A stretch of 64,000 bases of DNA from Mycobacterium deserti (GTDB lineage: Bacteria; Actinomycetota; Actinomycetes; Mycobacteriales; Mycobacteriaceae): contig NZ_JAODWD010000003.1 in NCBI RefSeq assembly GCF_025345615.1, forward strand, positions 62,001 through 126,000, in the 5' to 3' direction. Below, one piece after another: positions 26,688-34,840 of the stretch. Each line of letters begins with the position of its first letter. The first letter of the stretch is position 1. The notes below the pieces were generated by a model. The model saw only the letters and a list, made by a program, of their open reading frames with translations, searched no databases and was not told the origin of the DNA. Both the position numbers and the translations under genes were made by a program.

Positions 26688-27836
26688 TCACCTCGTCAGG
26701 ATCGTCGCGGCGGCGGTGCCGGGTGCGCCGTAGAGCTGGGCGAACCCGACCTTCGGCTCGCCGGGAACCTGACGGTCGCCGGCCTCGCCGCGTAGTTGTC
26801 GCACCAACTCGTGGATCTGCCGCAATCCGGACGCGCCGATGGGTTCACCGTTTGCGATGAGTCCGCCGTCGGTGTTGACCGGCATGGTGCCGGTGATCTC
26901 GGTGGCGCCGTCGGCGAGAAGCTTCTCCTGATCGCCGTCGGCGCAGAATCCGCACTCGGCCATGTGAATGACCTCGGCACCGGCGTCGGTGTCCTGCAAC
27001 TGGATGACGTCGACGTCTTTCGGTGCCACACCGGCCTTTTCGAACGCGGCGCGCGCCGCGTACACCGTCGGTGCGACGTCCTCCTCGACAGGGGCGAAGG
27101 TGGTGTTGACCTCGTAGGCGCCGTAGCGGCGCGTACGGACCTCGACCGCCCTCAAGTACACCGGCTTCGACGTGTAGCGATCGGCGATATCGGCACGGCA
27201 CATCACCACCGCCGCCGCGCCCTCGTCCGGTGCGCAGAACATGTACTGCGTCAGCGGGTAATTGAGCATCGTCGAATTGAGGATCTGGTCTTCTGGAATC
27301 GGCTTGCGCCGAAAGGCATTCGGGTTCAGCGCGCCGTTGCGGAAGTTCTTCGCGGCGACCTTGGCCAACGTCTCGTGCGAGATGCCGTGGTCGTGCAGAT
27401 ACTTGTTGGCCTTCATCCCGAAGAACTGTGTGGTCAGATACTGACCGTTCTCGGCGTACCAGCTGGGCATCCCCACCAGGGCAGGGTCCTCGGTGAACGC
27501 GCCTCGCGGATGTTTGTCCAGACCGATCGCGATACCGATGTCGTAGTCGCCGAGGCGAATGCCGTCGGCGCACGCCTTTGCGGCGCTGGCCGCCGTCGCG
27601 CAGGCGTTGAAGACGTTGGTGAACGGAATGCCCGACAGTCCCACCATTCCCACGATCGCGTCGGGGTTGGCGACCGTCCAGCTGCCACCGGTGGCTGCTT
27701 TGATCTCTCGCCACTCGACACCCGCGTCGTCGACGGCGGCGAAGATCGCGTCGACGCCCATCTCCATGGCGGACTTGCCCTCGAACCGGCCGAACGGATG
27801 CAATCCAACGCCGATGATGGCGACGTCGTTGGTCAT
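26688..27836 (-). CDS. SCP-x/lipid-transfer type thiolase-like protein
   Basis: 382-residue thiolase-fold protein. Cys79 in NACATAAS aligns with the thiolase nucleophile. The usual GHP-GATG histidine block reads NGEPIGASG, so the His is Glu, and the C-terminal segment QLYGAPGTAAATI lacks the Cys-Gly motif. Relatives include Ltp proteins of steroid catabolism, some of which are retro-aldolases working with a DUF35 partner; no DUF35 gene is visible here. ATG at 27836 fits homology; 43 bases upstream is copy 4 of the regulon palindrome. Confidence 0.82.
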   Translation of the reverse strand: MTNDVAIIGVGLHPFGRFEGKSAMEMGVDAIFAAVDDAGVEWREIKAATGGSWTVANPDAIVGMVGLSGIPFTNVFNACATAASAAKACADGIRLGDYDIGIAIGLDKHPRGAFTEDPALVGMPSWYAENGQYLTTQFFGMKANKYLHDHGISHETLAKVAAKNFRNGALNPNAFRRKPIPEDQILNSTMLNYPLTQYMFCAPDEGAAAVVMCRADIADRYTSKPVYLRAVEVRTRRYGAYEVNTTFAPVEEDVAPTVYAARAAFEKAGVAPKDVDVIQLQDTDAGAEVIHMAECGFCADGDQEKLLADGATEITGTMPVNTDGGLIANGEPIGASGLRQIHELVRQLRGEAGDRQVPGEPKVGFAQLYGAPGTAAATILTR

Positions 27837-27878
27837 GCGGTGTCCTCCCTCGACACTGGCCGTCGCCCGCAATAGGCT

Positions 27879-27897
27879 AACTGTAATTATTACAGTA
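27879..27897. promoter_or_regulatory. 19-bp regulon palindrome, copy 4
   Basis: AACTGTAATTATTACAGTA. ACTGTAAT and ATTACAGT pair perfectly around one central base (27880-27896). One arm difference from the best copy. It lies upstream of the thiolase-like gene at 27836 and downstream of the SDR ending at 27924, so it gives the thiolase its own promoter within a run of same-strand genes. Confidence 0.75.
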
Positions 27898-27923
27898 TCA
27901 CCGGTGGTGGCTCCGGCGAGGGG

Positions 27924-28745
27924 TCAGTGCAGTGTGAATCCCGCATCGAGCGGCCAGGCGGTGCCCGTGATGAAGTGCGCGGCGTCGGATACCAGCCACG
28001 CCACGGCGCCGGCGATGTCGGCGGGTTCGAGCAGGGCGATCGGCAGCGCGTTTCTCTGGGCTACGAGCCAGGGGTCCTGCGCGGCGGCCAACGCCATGGT
28101 CGTCTCGTTGATGATCATGTCGGTCGCGACGCCGCTCGGGTGGATCGTGTTCACCCGGATCGAATGCGGCGCCAACTGTGCGGCCCAGCCCTGCATCAGC
28201 GCGACGAGTCCCCGCTTGGACGCGGCGTATGCCTGCACACCGGCGCGATCGCTGGCCGTCGCCGTGATGCCCTGGGTCGAACTCACAAGCACGATCGACC
28301 CGCCCCGGCCGCCTTGCACCAGCGCCGGGATCGCGGCGTCGACGGTGTTCCAGGTGCCGATCAGGTTCACATCGACCACATCGCGAAAGGTCTGACGCGG
28401 GTCGTCGCAGTCGGATACGCGAATGATGCCGGCGTTGGCGATCACGATGTCGAGACGCCCGAACTCCTCGAGGCCGTCGGCCACTACCGCGTCTACCGCT
28501 GCGGGGTCGCGGACATCGGCCTGCCCGGCGACGATCCGACGGCCCAGACCCTGCACCTGTTTCACCGTGTCCGCGAGATCGTCGGGTGTGGACCCCGGGT
28601 AGTCGGTGTTCGCGAAGTCCCTGCAGATGTCGAGGGCCACGATGTCGGCGCCTCCCCTGGCCAGCGTGACGGCGTGCGCTCGTCCCATCCCGCGAGCGGC
28701 GCCGGTGACGAAGGCCACCTTGCCCTCCAGTGCGCCCACCGTCAC
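27924..28745 (-). CDS. Mycofactocin-coupled SDR-family oxidoreductase
   Basis: 273-residue SDR. TGAARGMGRAHAV gives the cofactor loop, and VALDICRDFANTDYPGSTP is the extra segment that marks the mycofactocin-coupled subfamily, whose NAD(H) stays bound and is recycled through the redox peptide mycofactocin. NAGII, the Ser of VSSTQG and YAASKRG complete the active site. GTG at 28745 gives a GTGA overlap with the upstream SDR. Such enzymes oxidise alcohols. The subfamily call rests on my reading of the insertion. Confidence 0.82.
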   Translation of the reverse strand: MTVGALEGKVAFVTGAARGMGRAHAVTLARGGADIVALDICRDFANTDYPGSTPDDLADTVKQVQGLGRRIVAGQADVRDPAAVDAVVADGLEEFGRLDIVIANAGIIRVSDCDDPRQTFRDVVDVNLIGTWNTVDAAIPALVQGGRGGSIVLVSSTQGITATASDRAGVQAYAASKRGLVALMQGWAAQLAPHSIRVNTIHPSGVATDMIINETTMALAAAQDPWLVAQRNALPIALLEPADIAGAVAWLVSDAAHFITGTAWPLDAGFTLH

Positions 28746-29575
28746 GACTCCGGAAAGTTCACGTCTTTGGTCACCGTTTTCCACTCCTCGATCGACGCCG
28801 ACATCGCAGACAGCTTGTCGCGCACGGCTTTCAACACATCACGGCCGAGGAGCAGTCGCAGCGGGGGATCGTCGAGCGTCGTGATCATCAGTACCGCTTC
28901 GGCCACCTTGCGCGGGTCACCGGGCAGATGGTCGGCGAAGTCCTTGATCAGCGTCTTGCGGGTGCCGACGTTCTCCTCGTAGTCGCCGATCGGTGCCGAC
29001 GACTCCTTCATCGAGCGCCGTGCCCAGTCGGTGCGGAACGCGCCGGGCTCGATCGCGGTGACCTTGATGCCCAGCGGCTTGACCTCCTGAGCCAACGCCT
29101 CGGTGAGTGCTTCCAGCGCGAACTTGGTCGACGAGTAGTACGCGTTAGGCGGATTCGCGACCAGCCCGGTCATCGAGGAGATGTTGATGATGTGGCCCGA
29201 TTTGCGCGCCCGCATCGACGGCAGCACGGCCTTGATCGTGTCGACGACGCCGAAGTAGTTCGTGTCGAACAGTTTTCGCACTTCGGCGTCGTCGCCCTCT
29301 TCCACCGCCGACATGTATCCGTAGCCGGCGTTGTTGACCAGCACGTCGATACCGCCGAAGACGTCGTCGGCGGCTTGGACCGCCGCCGCGATCTGGTCCT
29401 TGTCCGTCACGTCCAGTGTCTTGGCGATGGCGCGCTCGCCGAACTCGTCTGCGAGGTCCTGCACGCTCTCGGGGCGCCGAGCCGTCACCACGACACTGTG
29501 CCCGGCTTGCAGTGCGGCGTGGGCGATATCGCGTCCGATACCCGTGGAGCAACCGGTGATCAACCAGCGCGCCAT
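28742..29575 (-). CDS. SDR-family oxidoreductase
   Basis: 277-residue classical SDR. WLITGCSTGIG is the cofactor motif, NNAGYGYM follows, the Ser is in NISSMTG and the active site YYSSTKFALE. The type resembles retinol/sterol-type SDRs that remove or reduce alcohol groups, but substrate is not visible. Located between the DUF1214-like protein (1-base gap) and the mycofactocin-coupled SDR, in the minus-strand operon led by the gene at 32466. Confidence 0.86.
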   Translation of the reverse strand: MARWLITGCSTGIGRDIAHAALQAGHSVVVTARRPESVQDLADEFGERAIAKTLDVTDKDQIAAAVQAADDVFGGIDVLVNNAGYGYMSAVEEGDDAEVRKLFDTNYFGVVDTIKAVLPSMRARKSGHIINISSMTGLVANPPNAYYSSTKFALEALTEALAQEVKPLGIKVTAIEPGAFRTDWARRSMKESSAPIGDYEENVGTRKTLIKDFADHLPGDPRKVAEAVLMITTLDDPPLRLLLGRDVLKAVRDKLSAMSASIEEWKTVTKDVNFPES

Positions 29576-29576
29576 G

Positions 29577-30830
29577 TCAGAAGGTCCCTTCGGGAAGGCG
29601 GCGCAGGTAGGCGGTGCGGCGGGCGGCGAGTTCGGCCCTGCGCTCGTCGTCGCTCACACGTTTCAACATGGGCACTTCGGCGTCCAGGTCGGCCAGCTTG
29701 ACCACCCGGCCACGCGCACCGAGGTCCTCTTTCGGTCCGTCGCCACCGAATTCGGCCATGCGCAGCGTGAGGATGCCCTCGTTGAGGCCATCGGAGTCGA
29801 TCCAGTTCTGTCGTCCGGGGTCCGTGGCCGAGATGACGTAGGTGTAGGTACCGTCCTCGTTGGCCACCGACTGCGCCTTGTTCAAGCTGCCGATGCGGTC
29901 GACGAGTTCCAGTGTCGTGCCCCAGATGTTGCTCAGCGGCACCGTGAAGTACTCGGCGCCACCGTCACTGACCTCGACGACGAATGCCTCGTCGGGTTGC
30001 AGGTCGAACCGGCCCATCACGTACACCTGATTGCGCATGGCCCCGACCTTGTCGGCCGACCAGGCGAGATTGAAGTGGTTGGGCGGCATCTTGTAGATAC
30101 CGTGGCTGAGCTTGCCGGTGAAGTTGGCGAAGTAGGCCATCATGTCTGCGGTGGCGTCGGCCTGCTCGTCAAGTGTGCGCGCCCGCGTGCCCGGTGCGCC
30201 GCCGATGCGTTCGACCTCGAGGTTATTGGGGTCGTCGCGGTCCCAGTTCAGCAGCACGTCGCGGATGTAGAACTCGTGCGCCTCGGCGGTGGACTGCACA
30301 TGGTTGCGCCGGCTACCCGCCGGTTCGGAGTCGACGGTGATGGTGAAGGATCCGTCGGTGTCGACGTCCATGGTCCGCCCGTTCAGCACGCCGACCGTGC
30401 CCATGTTCGCATCCCACAGCGTGAAATAGTTCTCGGTCATCCGGTTGGGGCCCACTTTGCCGCGAATCTCGTAGCGCTCGTCGCCGGAGATCGGGATGAC
30501 GCGGTAGACACTGTCGGGATTGTCTATGCCCCAACGGGACCCGGGAATCCGCCGTCCGCCCACTGGGTGCGCCAACCGGGTGATGCACGTGACCTTCGGG
30601 CGTAGTTTGTCCTGATTCGATGACCACACAGCGGCCGAGAACATCACCTCGGCGAACGCGGCGTCGAAGCGCTCCAGCATCGCGTCGGACGGCTTCGCCC
30701 GCGACAGCCAGTTCTCGGCGACGGTTCGGTAGGTCGCTTTCACCGTCGGGTGTTCGGTCAGTTCCAGCGCGGCGAGTTCGTGTTCGTGCTGCACCGCGGT
30801 GGCCACGGGGTGTTCGGTGTGCTCAGTCAC
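29577..30830 (-). CDS. Uncharacterised protein, DUF1214-like
   Basis: 417-residue protein. The C-terminal half holds stretches such as FVVEVSDGGAEYFTVPLSNIWG and YTYVISATDPGRQNWIDSDG that look like the beta-rich DUF1214 region. No signal peptide, membrane segment or known catalytic motif is evident. It overlaps the sulfotransferase by 8 bases and abuts the SDR, so it belongs to this operon. I have seen such proteins beside sulfotransferases in mycobacteria, but the function is unknown. Confidence 0.72.
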   Translation of the reverse strand: MTEHTEHPVATAVQHEHELAALELTEHPTVKATYRTVAENWLSRAKPSDAMLERFDAAFAEVMFSAAVWSSNQDKLRPKVTCITRLAHPVGGRRIPGSRWGIDNPDSVYRVIPISGDERYEIRGKVGPNRMTENYFTLWDANMGTVGVLNGRTMDVDTDGSFTITVDSEPAGSRRNHVQSTAEAHEFYIRDVLLNWDRDDPNNLEVERIGGAPGTRARTLDEQADATADMMAYFANFTGKLSHGIYKMPPNHFNLAWSADKVGAMRNQVYVMGRFDLQPDEAFVVEVSDGGAEYFTVPLSNIWGTTLELVDRIGSLNKAQSVANEDGTYTYVISATDPGRQNWIDSDGLNEGILTLRMAEFGGDGPKEDLGARGRVVKLADLDAEVPMLKRVSDDERRAELAARRTAYLRRLPEGTF

Positions 30831-32016
30831 CTGTTCGTCCTTCGTTCGGTGCGACCCGGAACCGGGCGTTGTAGGCGGCGAAGCGGTCGTCGATCTGAGC
30901 GCCGCTCAGGCCGTAGGTCTCCAGAGCGTAAGCGGGACGCTGCAATTCGCGGGGTCGCTCGACGAGCCACCGCCGCATCGAGGCCTCCGCGTCGTCTGTC
31001 AGGTCCACACCGATCGCGTCGTACACCCTGGCGACCTGACCGATCGGATCGGCGACCGCGGCGGCGAAATCGATGTCGGTCACTCGCTGGGCCTCGTCGG
31101 TCCAAGAGTCTCTAATCGCCATCGCCCGGTCGTTGGTCCATCCCATCCGCTGCAGCCACTCGCCACCGACCCGGCGCACATCGACGGTGTCGGCGTGCAT
31201 GGCGTGCAGAGTGGCATTCAGGCTCGCGCCGGAAGCGATGGTGTCGCGCGGATCACGATGCATGTGGACGATGTGCAGGTCGGGAAATTGCGCCCGCAGC
31301 AAGTCGAGATAACCCAGGTGCGCGGGCGACTTCAGCACCCACCGGCTCACGTGCGGGGTCCGCCTTCGCCGGCTCTTCTGCCATTGCAGGAACTTCAGCA
31401 TGCGATGCAGGTACTGGTAGGCCGGAGTGAAATCTTGTTCGTCGATCCACGACCGGTACTTCGGTAGGTGCGCCCCGGCTTCGGGCACGTGCGACAAGAA
31501 GGCGTCGGACAGAAAGACGATCTCTTCCTCGGGTTCGCGCGCATACATCGGATGGATAGCGAACAGGTCCGGCGCCAGCTCACGAGACTTCTGCTCGCGG
31601 GCCTCGGCGATGGCGATCCGCGAATCTTCCCCGCAGAATTCATGATCGAGGTGCGGCGCGACCTCGACGACTTCCCACCCGTAGGCACAGTAAAACCGCG
31701 GATCGGCCGCCAGCAGGCGCTGCAGAAGAGTGGTTCCGCTGCGCATCATGCCGACGACGACAATCGGCGCCGCGATTCGTTCCTCGGCGATCTCTGGATG
31801 GCGCCGGAACCATTCTTGCGCCCGGAGCCGCATGCGCAGGCTGTGCAGGATGCCCGAGCGAAGGATGTAGGTGCCGATGTCGTTCAGCTCGGCGGCGGCG
31901 TAGCTGTCCAGCAGGACCGCGAGTGGCTCCTCGAAGGGGACAGGCCCCCAGTCGGTCAGCCCTTCCTTCTCGGCGGCGGCCGACATGAGTCGGGCCATGT
32001 CGAAGGCGGGAGTCAT
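30823..32016 (-). CDS. Sulfotransferase family protein
   Basis: 397-residue sulfotransferase-fold protein (Sulfotransfer_3 type). The PAPS 5'-phosphosulfate loop is GMMRSGTTLLQR at residues 89-100; the 3'-phosphate motif is MHRDPRDTIASG near residue 255. The full set of cofactor residues is visible, so it may transfer sulfate to a hydroxyl group, or act as a PAPS-fold hydrolase. Its place in a catabolic operon is unusual, since sulfation normally modifies rather than degrades. Six bases separate it from the upstream NTF2-like gene. Confidence 0.87.
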   Translation of the reverse strand: MTPAFDMARLMSAAAEKEGLTDWGPVPFEEPLAVLLDSYAAAELNDIGTYILRSGILHSLRMRLRAQEWFRRHPEIAEERIAAPIVVVGMMRSGTTLLQRLLAADPRFYCAYGWEVVEVAPHLDHEFCGEDSRIAIAEAREQKSRELAPDLFAIHPMYAREPEEEIVFLSDAFLSHVPEAGAHLPKYRSWIDEQDFTPAYQYLHRMLKFLQWQKSRRRRTPHVSRWVLKSPAHLGYLDLLRAQFPDLHIVHMHRDPRDTIASGASLNATLHAMHADTVDVRRVGGEWLQRMGWTNDRAMAIRDSWTDEAQRVTDIDFAAAVADPIGQVARVYDAIGVDLTDDAEASMRRWLVERPRELQRPAYALETYGLSGAQIDDRFAAYNARFRVAPNEGRTGD

Positions 32017-32022
32017 GGCGCT

Positions 32023-32466
32023 TCAGAACTTCAGGTGGTGGCTCACGTCGCCCATCTGGTCGACGAACATCGTGCGGCTGTCGAACCACCACACGCCATC
32101 GAGGCGCTGGAAGGTGTCGTGATAGTGACCGGTCACGATCACCTGCAACGGCAGGTCCGGTGTTGCCTGAGTGACGCAGTAGTAGGAGCGACCCCGCGCG
32201 GTACCGCCCTCCTCGTCGACAACGAGTTGCACATTGCTGGTGTTGTGCTTGGTCTTCGGGGTGCCGTCCTCGTAGAGGCGAGTGGCCATCTCGTACATCT
32301 GCCGCACCCGCGCGGTGCCTTCGAATATCGTCTCCGGTGGGCCGTTCTCGACACCGCAGATGCGTCCGTGGGTGAACAGAGCGGCGACACCGTCGAGGTC
32401 GCCGGCGTCCAGGCGCTCGGCGTAGGTGCAGATGAGGTTCTGGATCTCTCGGTCGCTGTCAGTCAT
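32023..32466 (-). CDS. NTF2-like (SnoaL-type) protein
   Basis: 147-residue cone-shaped NTF2-like protein, beginning MTDSDREIQNLICTYAERLDAGD, the usual first helix, and ending in the WWFDSRTMFVDQMGDVSHHL strand. Members act as small isomerases, dehydratases or dioxygenase small subunits. No ring-dioxygenase alpha subunit is next to it. It starts its minus-strand operon, divergent from the molybdopterin oxidoreductase, with copy 5 of the palindrome between them. Confidence 0.8.
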   Translation of the reverse strand: MTDSDREIQNLICTYAERLDAGDLDGVAALFTHGRICGVENGPPETIFEGTARVRQMYEMATRLYEDGTPKTKHNTSNVQLVVDEEGGTARGRSYYCVTQATPDLPLQVIVTGHYHDTFQRLDGVWWFDSRTMFVDQMGDVSHHLKF

Positions 32467-32591
32467 CGGCAGTGATCCGAACCGTCACCAGCGACTCCGC
32501 CCTTGTCAGAAAGCCCAGCTCATCGGCTTGCATCGCTAACTAACCAGCTGGGTGATGCGGTGTCAACGGGGCCCGGCCGTTTCGAGCACGC

Positions 32592-32610
32592 AACTGTAAT
32601 CCTTTCAGTA
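32592..32610. promoter_or_regulatory. 19-bp regulon palindrome, copy 5
   Basis: AACTGTAATCCTTTCAGTA, two arm differences from the perfect copy. It lies in the 146-base divergent gap between the NTF2-like/sulfotransferase operon and the molybdopterin oxidoreductase. It ends just two bases before the GTG at 32613, so a leaderless transcript or a start at the GTG at 32622 is likely on the plus side. Confidence 0.7.
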
Positions 32611-32612
32611 TC

Positions 32613-34805
32613 GTGGGCGGCGTGGCACCGCTGATCGAGCACAAGCCGACGTTCTGCCGGATATGCGAGCCGCTGTGCGGCATGATCGCGACCGTCGAAG
32701 ACGGCAACCTCGTCGCGCTGCGACCCGATAAGGACCATCCGCTGTCGTCGGGCTTCGCGTGCCAGAAGGGCATCGCGTTCACCGAAGTGCACAACGACCC
32801 GGACCGAGTCACCACGCCGATGCGCCGCGGGCCGAACGGATTCGAACCCGTGAGTTGGGATGCGGCGTTGGCCGACATCGCGGGGCGGCTCACCGCGATT
32901 CTGAAGCGCCACGGCTCCGGCGCCATCGGCTGGTACATGGGCAACCCCGGCGCATTCAGTTACGCGCACACGTTCGCGGCGCTGATGTTCATCAAAGGGC
33001 TGGGCCGTCACGGCCATTACTTCACCGCGTCCTCGCAGGACACCAACAGCAGGTTGATCGCGAGCCAACTGTTGTACGGGGTGCCGACGTCGGTTCCGAT
33101 ACCGGACCTGACCCGCACCGACCTCCTAGTGATGATGGGCGCCAATCCGATTGTGTCGCACGGCAGTTTCCTGACGGCCCCGCGCATCAAGGATCGGATG
33201 CACGACATCGTGAAGCGCGGCGGTCGGGTGGTGGTCGTCGATCCTCGCCGGACTGAAACCGCCACGGCATTCGAATGGTTGGGCATCGTCCCCGACGCGG
33301 ATTCCTATTTGCTTTTGTCGTTGTTGCAGGTGATGTTCGGCGACGGCTTGGTCGACGCGGCTCAGGTGGACAAGCTCGCCGACGGAATCGATTGGCTGCG
33401 GCAGCTGTGTGAACCGTTCACACCGGAGATGACCGCCGCCAAGACCGGCATCGATCCACACAGCGTGCGGACCCTTGCGCATGACCTAGTTCGCACGCCG
33501 CGCGCGGCCGTGTACGGCAGGCTGGGCACCTGCGTCGGCCGAAACGGCACGCTCACCACATATCTGATCGACGCCGTCAACCTGGTTGCGGGCAACCTCG
33601 ACAAGCCTGGCGGCTCAGTCTTCAGCTCGATGCACACCGTCGGCCAGAAGTGGCAGAACACGATGATGGGCGTCGTGATGCGCCGGTCCTATCGGCGGAA
33701 CCGGTCGCGAATCGGCGGAGTTCGCAGCGCGATCGGTTCTGAGCCCGCCGCGTTCATGGCCAAGGAGATCACCACCCCGGGCGATCGTCAGATCAGGGCG
33801 ATGTTCGTGTCGGCGGGCAATCCGGTGCTGTCGGTACCCAACGGGGACGAACTCGAGGCCGCGATCGACACCCTCGAGTTGTCGGTGGGCCTCGACTTCT
33901 ACATCACCGAGACCACCGCGCGGTGCGATTACATCCTTCCGGTCACGACGATGTACGAGCGCGATGACTTCCCGTACACCTTCCAGGCGTTCCAGGCCAC
34001 GCCGTTTCGTCAGGCCACCGCGGCTGTCGTCGCGCCCGCAGGTGAGGCGCGGGGGGAATGGGACATCGTCGAGGACCTCGCCCGGCGCCTGGCCCCTGCG
34101 GTACCGGCATTCGCGGCGTTCACGGCGGTGGGCAGGGCGTTGAGTGTCGTGGGAATCCGCCTCGCGCCGCAATTGATGATGGATGCGCTCATCCGAATGT
34201 CGGAGGGCGGCAACCGGTTCGGTATCCGCCGCGACGGACTCACGTTGCGGCGGCTGGCCGAACGGCACCCACACGGCGTCGTGCTGGCCCCTCACATCCG
34301 CACCGGCGTGGTGCGTTCGGCGGTCGGATACCTGAACCGGCGCATCCGGCTTGTTCACGCCGACATCGCCGCCGAGGTCGAGATGCTCGGTCGGCGCGAG
34401 CATCCTGAGGAGTTCCCGCTGCGGATGATCGGCATGCGTGAGCCGCGCTCGGAGAACTCCTGGATGCACAACTCGCCGCTGCTGATGCGCGGCGAGCGTG
34501 GGCACCACGCGCTCATGCACGTCGACGACGCCGCCGAGCGACAGATCGCCGACGGCGACGTGGTGCAGATCAGCTCACCGTACGGCCAGATCATGGTGCC
34601 GGTCACGGCGACGAAGGACCTCGTCGCCGGGGTGATCGCCATACCGCACGGGTGGGGCCACAAGGGCACCGGAGAATGGCGGCTGGCCAACCGCGCCGGC
34701 GGCGCGAACGTCAACCAACTGACGTCGAGCGCAGTCGGAGACGTCGAGTCACTGTCCGGAATGGCCTGGCTGACAGGCGTGCCGGTCCGCGTGGACAAAA
34801 CCTGA
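32613..34805 (+). CDS. Molybdopterin-dependent oxidoreductase (formate dehydrogenase/nitrate reductase fold)
   Basis: 730-residue Mo-bisMGD enzyme. Cys15, Cys18, Cys22 and Cys50 form a [4Fe-4S] site; MGANPIVSHGSF and VVVVDPRRTETA bind the two pterin cofactors; the C-terminal domain with GDVVQISSPYGQI is the usual pterin-binding barrel. No Tat signal is seen, so it should be cytoplasmic. It has no electron-transfer or membrane subunit nearby. Start is GTG at 32613 or 32622. Likely a hydroxylating or dehydrogenating step on a regulon substrate; the reaction is unknown. Confidence 0.88.
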   Translation: MGGVAPLIEHKPTFCRICEPLCGMIATVEDGNLVALRPDKDHPLSSGFACQKGIAFTEVHNDPDRVTTPMRRGPNGFEPVSWDAALADIAGRLTAILKRHGSGAIGWYMGNPGAFSYAHTFAALMFIKGLGRHGHYFTASSQDTNSRLIASQLLYGVPTSVPIPDLTRTDLLVMMGANPIVSHGSFLTAPRIKDRMHDIVKRGGRVVVVDPRRTETATAFEWLGIVPDADSYLLLSLLQVMFGDGLVDAAQVDKLADGIDWLRQLCEPFTPEMTAAKTGIDPHSVRTLAHDLVRTPRAAVYGRLGTCVGRNGTLTTYLIDAVNLVAGNLDKPGGSVFSSMHTVGQKWQNTMMGVVMRRSYRRNRSRIGGVRSAIGSEPAAFMAKEITTPGDRQIRAMFVSAGNPVLSVPNGDELEAAIDTLELSVGLDFYITETTARCDYILPVTTMYERDDFPYTFQAFQATPFRQATAAVVAPAGEARGEWDIVEDLARRLAPAVPAFAAFTAVGRALSVVGIRLAPQLMMDALIRMSEGGNRFGIRRDGLTLRRLAERHPHGVVLAPHIRTGVVRSAVGYLNRRIRLVHADIAAEVEMLGRREHPEEFPLRMIGMREPRSENSWMHNSPLLMRGERGHHALMHVDDAAERQIADGDVVQISSPYGQIMVPVTATKDLVAGVIAIPHGWGHKGTGEWRLANRAGGANVNQLTSSAVGDVESLSGMAWLTGVPVRVDKT

Positions 34806-34840
34806 GCGCCGTTGACCTTTGCGCTCGCGGTGCAACAGGA

